Shown: piece by piece, positions 7,931-16,500 of the stretch
Numbering within the stretch: position 1 is the stretch's first letter
Layout of the letters: every line of letters starts with the position of its first letter
Assembly: GCA_021801355.1 (NCBI GenBank)
Contig: JAJYYB010000015.1
Coordinates: forward strand, 1 to 44,647
DNA from: Microcaldota archaeon
GTDB lineage: Archaea; Micrarchaeota; Micrarchaeia; Micrarchaeales; Micrarchaeaceae
DNA length: 44,647 bases
Direction: 5' to 3'
The notes under the pieces: model-generated
What the model saw: only the letters and a program-made list of their open reading frames with translations
What the model was told of the DNA's origin: nothing
Databases searched by the model: none
Translations under genes and position numbers: made by a program

Positions 7931-8829
7931 CCTGCAGTTCTTATGCGTATCAGGTTGGCGTACTTTGATAGGGTTTCTGCTGCGACTGTGCCTTTCAAGT
8001 TCTTATTCGCCTTGTCTATGAATGAGTTGTTGAGCGCTATTACCTTTTCTATCGCATCTTCTCTCCTTGCTACGGTTTTCAGCACAACGTCGACTATGTT
8101 GGGCCTGAATTTTGCGCCATCGTTCCCTGTGGATTTCTTGCTTGAATCGTTCAGGCCCATGAAATTGAAAAAATCGTCGCGCATCTGGAATGCGATGCCG
8201 GCGAACTTGCCGAATTCGTAGAGCCTCGAGGCCAATTTAGGCTTGTTGGCCGAGATTGCAGCTACGCTCGCTGCTGTGGCTATCAAGGATGCGCTTTTCA
8301 GCGATGCTATCTCTGTGTAGCTATTAACGTCAGGCACCCTTTGAGACTTCTGGAAGCCGAAATCCAGAATCTCTCCTGCGCACATCGACATCGCCGCGCG
8401 TGAAATCGAGTCTATCACATCGCGGCCGTACCCGGAAGAAAGCAGTATGGATTTTGATATGAGCGCATCGCCTGCCAGTATTGCGGCTTCGGTGCCGTAT
8501 TTTATGTGAACAGCAGGAAGGCCACGCCTTATCCTGTCCCTATCTATTATATCATCATGCACCAGAGAGGCGGTATGGAGCAGCTCTATAGCGGAAGCGA
8601 GATTGACGTAATCGCCCGGCTTCTCCCCTATCGCCAAAGCCGACAAGAAAACGATTGTGGGCCTTATGTATTTGCCGCCGGATGAGACAAGGTGCTTTGA
8701 AGGCGCGGAAAGAGGCTTGTTTATGAAGTCCTTGGAGCCCAATGCCTTGAGCTGCAGGGCTGTCTTGTAAAGGCTTAATTTTATCGAATTAGGCAAAGCG
8801 AAGTCGAAACTGGTGTCGATATTAACCAT
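7927..8829 (-). CDS. Polyprenyl diphosphate synthase (GGPP synthase-like)
   Basis: Trans-isoprenyl diphosphate synthase of 300 aa, expected to make the C20 or longer prenyl chain for archaeal lipids. GGKYIRP is at 51-57, the first Asp-rich motif DDIID at 92-96, and the second DDFFN at 218-222 preceded by GIAFQMR. The fifth residue before the first motif is Ala87; archaeal C20 enzymes usually carry a bulky aromatic there, so a longer product is possible. It is convergent with the phosphodiesterase gene and preceded by an AT-rich gap that runs to 8997. Confidence 0.88.
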   Translation of the reverse strand: MVNIDTSFDFALPNSIKLSLYKTALQLKALGSKDFINKPLSAPSKHLVSSGGKYIRPTIVFLSALAIGEKPGDYVNLASAIELLHTASLVHDDIIDRDRIRRGLPAVHIKYGTEAAILAGDALISKSILLSSGYGRDVIDSISRAAMSMCAGEILDFGFQKSQRVPDVNSYTEIASLKSASLIATAASVAAISANKPKLASRLYEFGKFAGIAFQMRDDFFNFMGLNDSSKKSTGNDGAKFRPNIVDVVLKTVARREDAIEKVIALNNSFIDKANKNLKGTVAAETLSKYANLIRIRTAG

Positions 8830-8997
8830 TTGAAATAACCCGTCCTTTTAAAGAGAATTCGATGATATATGATGTATGAACCTCTATAATACTTAGCTGG
8901 CTGTTGGTTTAAGCGGACTATACGTTCAGGGCGCGATAAATAGGGGATATCTTTAATTACCCTAGCGTAAATTATTCTGTATTATTGAGATGGTTTT

Positions 8998-9141
8998 ATG
9001 ATACGGCTTAGATGCGGCTGCATGGTGAACGACGATGGCAAGTTCGAGGTGGGCGACCACTGCAGGAACTGTGTCGAATGCAACGCAGTGGCGCAGATAC
9101 ATCCTTTCGGTACCCGCAGGCTTGCTGAAGTGGTTGGCTAG
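8998..9141 (+). CDS. Small Cys-rich protein, 47 aa, probable zinc ribbon
   Basis: A short frame starts at ATG 8998 and ends at TAG 9141. The translation begins MIRLRCGCMVNDDGKFEVGD and then contains CRNCVEC, giving a CxC pair followed about 14 residues later by CxxCxxC. This is the spacing of a small metal-binding knuckle. AT-rich sequence with a possible TATA (CTTTAATTA) is about 40 nt upstream. The stop is 12 nt from the convergent Pelota stop, so it fills the gap neatly. I do not know a family for it; function unknown. Short length keeps confidence moderate. Confidence 0.55.
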   Translation: MIRLRCGCMVNDDGKFEVGDHCRNCVECNAVAQIHPFGTRRLAEVVG

Positions 9142-9153
9142 GCCATATGGGCG

Positions 9154-10182
9154 CTATGAGATACTCGCTATGCTTTTGAACGAAGCAAGCTGTTGGCCCA
9201 CCTCGTCTGCCGAATTGAAGACCTCTATCTTTATGCGGTTCCGCTCGGCTGTATCCAGCACCTTCTGGATATCAGGATCGCTGAGCACATCATCATTGAC
9301 AAGTACTGTCCTGGATTCGTAGCCCTTTATCGCGTCGTCGACGCTTTCCCTGCCGTACTTGGACTTACCTATGGAAAGGCCGCTCAGGAACCTCTCCATC
9401 AGGGCAAACTCTAGGCGTATACGCTCGCGCTCGAGTATCTTTCCCACGTTGTCGCTCCTTATGAGCTCGTAAACGCCTGACCTCTCCGTGTTGCTGGCGC
9501 TCTCGAAGATCAGCCTTTTAGTGGACTTCTGTTTCCCGCCACTTGACTCCATCTGTTTCTTGATGTCGTCTTTTGTGAAACCTGGCCCGGCTATCAGCAC
9601 TGTGTCAACGTCCATACCGAGCGCGAGCTCTATCACCGAGTTGAAGTACTTGGCCTGCTGCTCTGTGAATTCCTTCTGGCTCATCCTCTTGCTAAGGCGG
9701 CTGTATAGCTCGTTGCCGAACTGCACCCCGTAACCGAGGAGATACGCTGACAGTGCCTTCTCATCGTCCACCACTATGATACCCAACCTGGGACGCTTGG
9801 AGTCCGAGACCGCGTTCTTCAGTACGTCGACCACGTATCCATGCCATTGTGGCTTTGTGACTTCCAGGACGTCGCCGGGGGCTATGTTGAGCGTGTGGTA
9901 GCTGTTAAGCCTTATGTACTCGATCGGCTTGCCCTCGACTATCTTGCCCATCACCCTGAGTCGCTCCGCGGTCTTGTCGAGTTCGGTGCGCTCTAGCCTC
10001 AGCCTTATCACAACGTCCTTCAGCTCCCCCACATCGCTCTCGCTCGACTTGAAGCGCCTGACGCTCTCAGACTTGACGAGGTCGTTCCGGAACAACACCC
10101 TCTGAAGAGTCCAGAGATCTTCCAGTGTGTCTACGCGCAGCTTCATTGACCCCTCGCCTTCATAAAACTTGATCAGCTTCAT
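9154..10182 (-). CDS. pelA: mRNA surveillance protein Pelota (aPelota)
   Basis: Ribosome rescue factor that, with aEF1A and ABCE1, dissociates stalled archaeal ribosomes. The start is set at ATG 10182 (MKLIKFYEGEGSMKLRVDT), matching the family N-terminus; a 42-residue upstream extension overlaps the promoter. The Lsm-like domain A, central domain (LGIIVVDDEKALSAYLLGYG) and C-terminal domain (VLIAGPGFTKDDIKK) appear in order, length 342 aa, normal. It is divergent from the DedA gene with a shared TATA-like element between them. Confidence 0.93.
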   Translation of the reverse strand: MKLIKFYEGEGSMKLRVDTLEDLWTLQRVLFRNDLVKSESVRRFKSSESDVGELKDVVIRLRLERTELDKTAERLRVMGKIVEGKPIEYIRLNSYHTLNIAPGDVLEVTKPQWHGYVVDVLKNAVSDSKRPRLGIIVVDDEKALSAYLLGYGVQFGNELYSRLSKRMSQKEFTEQQAKYFNSVIELALGMDVDTVLIAGPGFTKDDIKKQMESSGGKQKSTKRLIFESASNTERSGVYELIRSDNVGKILERERIRLEFALMERFLSGLSIGKSKYGRESVDDAIKGYESRTVLVNDDVLSDPDIQKVLDTAERNRIKIEVFNSADEVGQQLASFKSIASIS

Positions 10183-10209
10183 CTCTCTCTGTAGGAGTTT
10201 TGCATAGGA

Positions 10210-10218
10210 TTTTATAAG
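10210..10218. promoter_or_regulatory. Bidirectional TATA-like element between pelA and dedA
   Basis: The sequence TTTTATAAG reads as a TATA box on both strands. It lies about 25-30 nt before the DedA ATG at 10241, which suits a leaderless start there, and about 30 nt before the pelA ATG at 10182 on the other strand. Confidence 0.45.
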
Positions 10219-10240
10219 GCTTTTACTAAATTGATACGGC

Positions 10241-10900
10241 ATGTTTATGTACGACCTCATGCTTGCCGGAGTTGGCACGGCGACAAATACAACGATATGC
10301 TGCGCCATCGCCAGCTCAAGCCTGTACGCTTACGTGATGCAGCTAATACGCTCTTACGGCTTACTGAGCGTGTTCAGCCTTATGGCTCTCGAGGGATCGT
10401 CTTTGCCTGTACCCAGCGAGGTGGTCCTCCCGCTGTTCGGCCTCTTTGCTTACATGGGGCTGATAAACTTCTATGAGGCGCTTCTGGCTGCCATACTCGG
10501 CAGCACGCTGGGCCTGGCAGTAGACTACTATATAGGATATTTCATAGGAAAGGACATAGTCTACAACCATTTGGCTTGGTTCAGGATAAAGAAGGAGACA
10601 CTCAAGAACTTCGACGAGTGGTTCCAGAGGAACAGCGTAGTTGTCGTGTTCCTCAGCAGGTTCGTACCTGTCATAAGGACCGTGATAAGCTTCCCGGCAG
10701 GATTCGCGAAGATGAGAAAGACCACGTTCTTCGCATACTCTATTGCGGGATCGTTTATATGGGACGCAGCTCTCATGAGCGTAGGATTCTACGCAAAAAG
10801 CTCTTCCTCGATATTTGCGCTAACCATAGCTGCAGTTCTCGTAGCTGTCGTTTATCTGATATACCGCTATTCAGCTAAACGTTCAGTTAGAAATAAGTAG
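10241..10900 (+). CDS. DedA-family membrane protein (VTT/SNARE-associated domain)
   Basis: A 219-aa polytopic membrane protein. The family pattern is visible: LMALEGSSLPVPSEVVLP (re-entrant loop with the Glu and PSE), then LGLAVDYYIGYFIG, and FLSRFVPVIRTVISFPAG with the conserved Arg residues, followed by two C-terminal membrane helices. DedA proteins are linked to membrane homeostasis and to lipid-carrier recycling, including undecaprenyl phosphate in bacteria; in archaea a dolichol-phosphate role is only inference, though AglB is the next gene. A TATA box 25-30 nt upstream supports the ATG at 10241; ATG 10337 is closer to the family N-terminus. Confidence 0.88.
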   Translation: MFMYDLMLAGVGTATNTTICCAIASSSLYAYVMQLIRSYGLLSVFSLMALEGSSLPVPSEVVLPLFGLFAYMGLINFYEALLAAILGSTLGLAVDYYIGYFIGKDIVYNHLAWFRIKKETLKNFDEWFQRNSVVVVFLSRFVPVIRTVISFPAGFAKMRKTTFFAYSIAGSFIWDAALMSVGFYAKSSSSIFALTIAAVLVAVVYLIYRYSAKRSVRNK

Positions 10901-10943
10901 ATTGCCGTAAAATTTAGGATATCGCTAGCTTTTGGCTGATTCG

Positions 10944-13535
10944 ATGCAGGACGATTGGAAGCATATGGAGAAGGCCATGAACAAAGGGGACAACGTACAG
11001 CCCAAGAGCGAAGCTCCAACGCAGGCAAAACAGGCTGCGGAGAGCGATAAACGTGGTTTCGACTGGTCCAAGGTCAACCTGCAGAACAGATATGTTTTCG
11101 CCGCGATAGTTGCAGTTATACTCCTGCTTGCAATATGGCTAAGGTTAGGTATGCTGCAGTACCAGGGCTTCTTCGAGCCAGACGGCTTTTTCCATTACTC
11201 GGTCATAAGAGCCGCAATAGCAAACGGTTTCAGTATACCTGACACACTTGGAATCTCAGGCTTAAGCCTGCCACATAACGCCGTGACAGAGCCCGATGGC
11301 TTTTACTGGACCACTCTAGTGCCCTATTTCGTGCTGCGCTATTTCGGGGTAAGCTATTACACCATAATGAGGTTAATTCCGGTGCTCTTCGGCCTGCTTG
11401 ACGCAATAGGGGCGTACTTCCTTGTAAGGCTGCTGTTGAAGAGTAGGCTCCTCTCTCTGCTCGCCATGCTTCTGGTCGCGATATCGAGCGGTGACATAGC
11501 GAGGACTGCTGCACTTATCTATAGGGGGGATGGATTCGTTTCCGCTTACGTGATAGCCGCGCTAATACTGACTTATCTTGTCTTTAGATACGATGACAAG
11601 AAGCGCTATTACTTCGCCGCAGCTTCTGGCATTATGCTGAGTTTCGCAATGTTAGTGTGGGCCGGCGCTGCGTTCGCAGTAGTGATTTTCATAACTGCCA
11701 TATTACTTATTGGTGTATATGGGTTCTTGGTCGGCAACAAGCGCATTCTTGAAAATAGCTTGTTCATGTCAGGCAGTTTGCTGCTCGCATATATACTTGA
11801 GCATATATACATGCTGATTTATATATTGAGGAACGCGGAGACGCTTTCTGGACCTGGCTTCTTCGTATTCTATGTCCCCGCGGTGCTCATATCGCTCGTA
11901 GGCCTAGAACTCCTTAATAGGATGGACCGATTGAGTTTCGTAAGAACCATGATTGATAGACTAAAGCTCCTTGTCGCTGTTTTTATAGTAGGCTTCGCTG
12001 TTATGCTTGTGTTCTTCGGGTACTACATAGTTCAGGCCGAGACAGGCGGCGGCATAATAGCCTCACAGAACACGCTCTTGAGCACTATACAGGAGCTGCA
12101 GCCACCCACATATAACTTCCTGTGGAGCAGCTTCGGCATACAGCTTTACCTAGCACCTCTGGGCATGCTGCTTTTCATTCTGTTTGCTAAGCAGGTCGAT
12201 GGAAATGGACCAGATGGAGGTACAATGCCGCACTACAATTACATGCCAGTAGTGTTGGGTATGCTGATATACTATGCTGCGGTATTCTTCTTCAACACTA
12301 TGGTTGTATCGCAACTCACATCGCAGATGAGCGTATTTGGATTTATTAGCATAAGTCCAGTGGAGCTGAGTGCATTGCTGAACCTGGCGCCCGTAGCTTG
12401 TGCCCTTATATTCGTGCTGTTTTCGGAGAGGGCAAGAGGGTATTCAGGCCTGAGCGCGATGAGCCAAAATGTATCAGTAGGTTTCATTATTGTGCTATCG
12501 TACTTCGTTGTCACTTTCTATCTTGATATGGGTGCGCAGAGATTCAACTCACTTCTCTCTGTACCAATGGCCCTCTTCTCTGCGTATGCACTGTACGCTA
12601 CTTGCATGATATTGTACATTAAGGCGGAGGCTAATTTCAGGCTTTATATAGGCGCGGGAGTTGCTATAATAATACTTGCGCTTCTTGTATACAGTGCATA
12701 CATAACATCGGTCGAATCGGCGAACACGCCGCAGGCTGATGGTATAAATCAGCTCTTCCTCAATGCTATGGCATGGATGCGCAACAACACGGCGCCGGAC
12801 GCAACTGTGCTGGCCCTTTGGCCTGATGGCAGCGTAGTTGAGGGGTGGGCGAACAGGACGAGCTTAATGGACAGCGTAGGAGGCCAGACGCAGGCCATAA
12901 TAGTCAACTATTCGAACTTCCTTTTCAACATTTCTAACACCTCCAAGTTCCTATACCAATATGACAAGCCTGAGTATATAATCGGCAGGCAGTTCTGGCT
13001 ACAGGAGCTGGGCGGCATAGCCACAGAGGGCAACGTGACAAACGAATCCAGGTTCGGCTACATACCGTTCAGCGGATACACTGGTAGGCAGAACTCTACA
13101 GAGAGGCTGTTCGAGTACACTTCACAGAGTTATACCTCGGTGTTGACGATACAGACGCCGACAGCGAATGAGACAAACCAGAGCAACCTTGTAACGGCTT
13201 ACATAAAATGCAACGAGAACTGCCCAGGCGGCATACAGTCTTACGAGGTAATGAAGTACGTGATGTTCTATAATGAGTCGAGTGGAAGCTTCTACACCCT
13301 AACATCTCCAAGTAACCAGGCAGTCAATGTAACCCTAATGATATTCTATTCAGGAAACAGGACCGTCAGCGCGGCGATACTTGGCGCAGCGCTTCCTGAA
13401 AGCAACCTGTTCAAGATAGGACTTTTGTGCAGGGTCACGAGCGAATGCCCGTACAGCAACCCGAATGTGACATTCACATCGGTATACGAAAACAACGACA
13501 CGACGATACTGAAGGTAAATTATAAGAACGGTTGA
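10944..13535 (+). CDS. aglB: Oligosaccharyltransferase AglB/STT3 family
   Basis: Transfers the lipid-linked glycan to Asn in N-x-S/T of exported proteins. About 13 hydrophobic helices follow a charged 45-residue N-terminus, then a soluble C-terminal domain. The first external loop motif reads FEPDGFFHY in place of the usual xDxxxxY acidic motif, and YRGDGF carries the second acidic site. The WWDYG hallmark appears at about residue 628 as LWPDG, followed by the expected GWANRTSLMD. Thus the motif is degenerate. Start is ATG 10944; TTG 10932 is an in-frame alternative. It follows DedA by about 40 nt on the same strand, and the neighbouring surface proteins are rich in N-x-S/T. Confidence 0.85.
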   Translation: MQDDWKHMEKAMNKGDNVQPKSEAPTQAKQAAESDKRGFDWSKVNLQNRYVFAAIVAVILLLAIWLRLGMLQYQGFFEPDGFFHYSVIRAAIANGFSIPDTLGISGLSLPHNAVTEPDGFYWTTLVPYFVLRYFGVSYYTIMRLIPVLFGLLDAIGAYFLVRLLLKSRLLSLLAMLLVAISSGDIARTAALIYRGDGFVSAYVIAALILTYLVFRYDDKKRYYFAAASGIMLSFAMLVWAGAAFAVVIFITAILLIGVYGFLVGNKRILENSLFMSGSLLLAYILEHIYMLIYILRNAETLSGPGFFVFYVPAVLISLVGLELLNRMDRLSFVRTMIDRLKLLVAVFIVGFAVMLVFFGYYIVQAETGGGIIASQNTLLSTIQELQPPTYNFLWSSFGIQLYLAPLGMLLFILFAKQVDGNGPDGGTMPHYNYMPVVLGMLIYYAAVFFFNTMVVSQLTSQMSVFGFISISPVELSALLNLAPVACALIFVLFSERARGYSGLSAMSQNVSVGFIIVLSYFVVTFYLDMGAQRFNSLLSVPMALFSAYALYATCMILYIKAEANFRLYIGAGVAIIILALLVYSAYITSVESANTPQADGINQLFLNAMAWMRNNTAPDATVLALWPDGSVVEGWANRTSLMDSVGGQTQAIIVNYSNFLFNISNTSKFLYQYDKPEYIIGRQFWLQELGGIATEGNVTNESRFGYIPFSGYTGRQNSTERLFEYTSQSYTSVLTIQTPTANETNQSNLVTAYIKCNENCPGGIQSYEVMKYVMFYNESSGSFYTLTSPSNQAVNVTLMIFYSGNRTVSAAILGAALPESNLFKIGLLCRVTSECPYSNPNVTFTSVYENNDTTILKVNYKNG

Positions 13536-13560
13536 ATTTGAACCTTGCCATAGCAGGGTA

Positions 13561-16500
13561 TCATCTCATCCGTCCTATACGATATCTTGTCCTTATTGCC
13601 TTGTGCTTGGAACTCCTGCTTACGAACAGCAGTATGCATGCTGCGCTTATGACAATGAGAATTGTCACGACCGCGTTTATGTCGCCGTAATCGAGCTGGT
13701 ATATACCTATATTGAAGTTCTTTATCGTGGCATTGGGCGCATACGAGTAATTGTACTCCTGCAGCTGCGATATGGCGCCAGCAGATGAGAACTCCGACGA
13801 GCCTGCAGAGAGAGATAGAGGGGTTTCAGTGAATAATTGCGGTTCTGGGTATGGGTAGCCGTAGTATTTTGCCGTTATCGACTGCGGACCGGTGCCGCAT
13901 GCAGTAGTCTTATAGCTGAAGTTGCCACCATTGGTCGTACGCGCTATGTCCATCAGGCCTATCTGCGACGTGAGGAAACCGGTGCCGTTGGGGTAGGAAG
14001 GCACGCACATGCCGACCGGACCCTGACCGTTGTCCAATGTTTCAACAGCAGTTATGCTATTGTATATGTTGCAGTTTGGAACAGGATGGTAAAGGAGGCT
14101 AGATGACTCATTGGAGCAAAGGTTGCCGGTCTGATTGAATTGCGTGGCGAAGGTCGTGAAATTGGCCTGGGCATTGGCCTCGCTGCCCTGCAGATTCGTA
14201 TCGCCCGGTATGGCGAGCGTGCAGCCTACCGCATCAAGTGCATTGTACGGGAATGCGCATTCAAGCTCATGCTGCAGATAGGGCTTGAGTTCGGATACCG
14301 TTGAACGTGTCGGAGGGCCATTCCCTAAAGCAAGACTGGAATATTGTGGGCTATAGTAATTCAGGTTGTAATCGTAGTAAAGGTATATGGGCGTGCCGAC
14401 AGGGACAGGGATGAACGGCTTGCTTGCACCGACCTCCCATGAGTCGTTGAAGCCTGCAGTGCCGTTTATTATAACTATGGTCTGGTTCGGATGGGTCACG
14501 TTAGGCACTGTAGTGATCGAAACGTTGATCGTAGTTATATTGGCAAAGTCGACGTCGAATGGCATATTGATTGTGTTGTTGAAGCGGTCGACATACGTGT
14601 AGATAAGGCGGTTATAACCTTGCAGGTAGCCGTTACCTGTGAGATTTAGGAGAAGGTCATGCTGATGGGTGGACAGGTAGTATATATCGAAAAGCTCTAT
14701 CGGCTCCACGGCAGATACGCTGAGCGGACTGTAGTTTAGGTACGGGGAGACTGTTACGTATGGTGCTGTCACTTTCCTGTAGTAACCCGAAGAGGGAGGA
14801 TACGACTGCACCCCTATGTCACCGACCGGACTTTGGGATGAGCTCTGGTTCGTGCTTATCTGTATCTCATAACCGCTATTGTAGCCACCGCCTCCTGTCT
14901 GCGTCAATGTTGCTACCTGGTATGTCTGATTCTGTAGAGCCTGGAGCACGTAAGGCCCGCCAGAGCTAGGCAACAGCATCTGCTTGACATTGCTTTGAGT
15001 GCCGAATGTCTGGTTTATGTAAATCTCGCCGAAGACCCTGTTGGTGAATATGTTATAATTAACGAATGGCGGCATTATATTGCCTGCATCCGAAAGGTTT
15101 GCATTATAATACGCGCCAGTACCTGCCTGGCGGAGGTATGTAGGGCCGCCCTCGATCCTGCCCGATGTCTTGGATGGCGTTACGTTCTGCTTACCATATG
15201 TGAATACCGTGGTCAAAGTAGTTGGGGGATTGTAGCTGCTGACCCCGTAAGTATTTGGGTTGTTAGGTATGAAAGGCCTATTGCTGCATGCATTCGATGG
15301 TGGTTGGGGTGGTGCCTGTTGGCAAAGATTATTGACGGTTACAGGCACAGAATAATAGTAGTAATTATATTGGCTTATTTGTTGATAGTAGTAGTTGTAA
15401 TACGTGAAGCTATTCGGAGAACATGAGCCGACTGGAGATATCTGGCTTTGATGTAGTTGTATGTTATTCCAGCTTTCTTGCAGCGAGTAAGTCGCGTTAT
15501 ATGGTACAAGCACATAACCTGAAATCACGCTGTTGAGCGTTATGGGTTCTACAACTGCAGGCTGGGTCCCAGATTCATTGCACGTGGAAGTTGGGCATTT
15601 GCCAGTTATGCCGGGGAATTCACTTGAAGAGCCTTCGCCGTTCGGCAATTGGCCGCCATAGAGGAAATTGGCCGCTTCCGATTGCCCTGAGCTACCTGAA
15701 CCGGATGATGAGGAGCTAAACGTACTGGTTGCAATCGACAGGAATATAGAGGGGGTGCCCTCGCTCTCTATGAATTTGAACGAACTAGGCACTCCTTCTA
15801 TAGGGGGGTGCATGCTTGCTATCGCGTTGGCTACTCCACATGTGCTGCCTGCATCAGCTAAAGTGGTGTTCACATAACAGGTATAAGGCGACCCTGAGGC
15901 GAATGAAAGCGTTGTGTAGTTCTCAAGATGGGGCTTGAATGCGAGCAGCTCAGTATAAAGCGGCTTGCCAAATGAGTTTAATGTCAAGTTTGATATGAGA
16001 TAATCGGTTCCGTTGAAATCTGATGACATACTTATTTTATTGATATCCCCTCTCAAGTAGTTATTTATGAGTCCAGATTGATAATTTGGATCATTTGGAT
16101 TTGGGGTTAGGCTGTATGCAGGAATCTGGGGGCCTATTGGGGGGAATCCGTTATACGTTGCACCTTCCGTTGAAGGCGTGAAATCGCATGATGCAACGCA
16201 GTATGTTTCGTAGCCACCTCCCGGAATCGATATGTTAGCTGCAATCGGCCAGCCGTAGGGAACAAAACCAGCGCTTTGAGACCCTCCACCAGCCAACCCC
16301 GACGCTGTTGCAGGTGCTGTTTGGCTATTCGTAGTCTCTATGTCATTGTATGGATAGGGGTTTATTGGGATTTCTGCACCATCAGGTTGGAATGCGCGCA
16401 GCATTAGTATGCTTGATTGAGGGGCATTATAACAGCCGCCATTTGGGTTGTTGCAAACGGTGAATGACCAGTAATCAAGCACGTATAGCATGCCATCATA

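Noticed and set aside
14995-15426. Open frame of 143 codons antisense to the giant surface gene
   Set aside because: It is a shadow of the long coding frame on the minus strand, with no start signal or recognisable domain.
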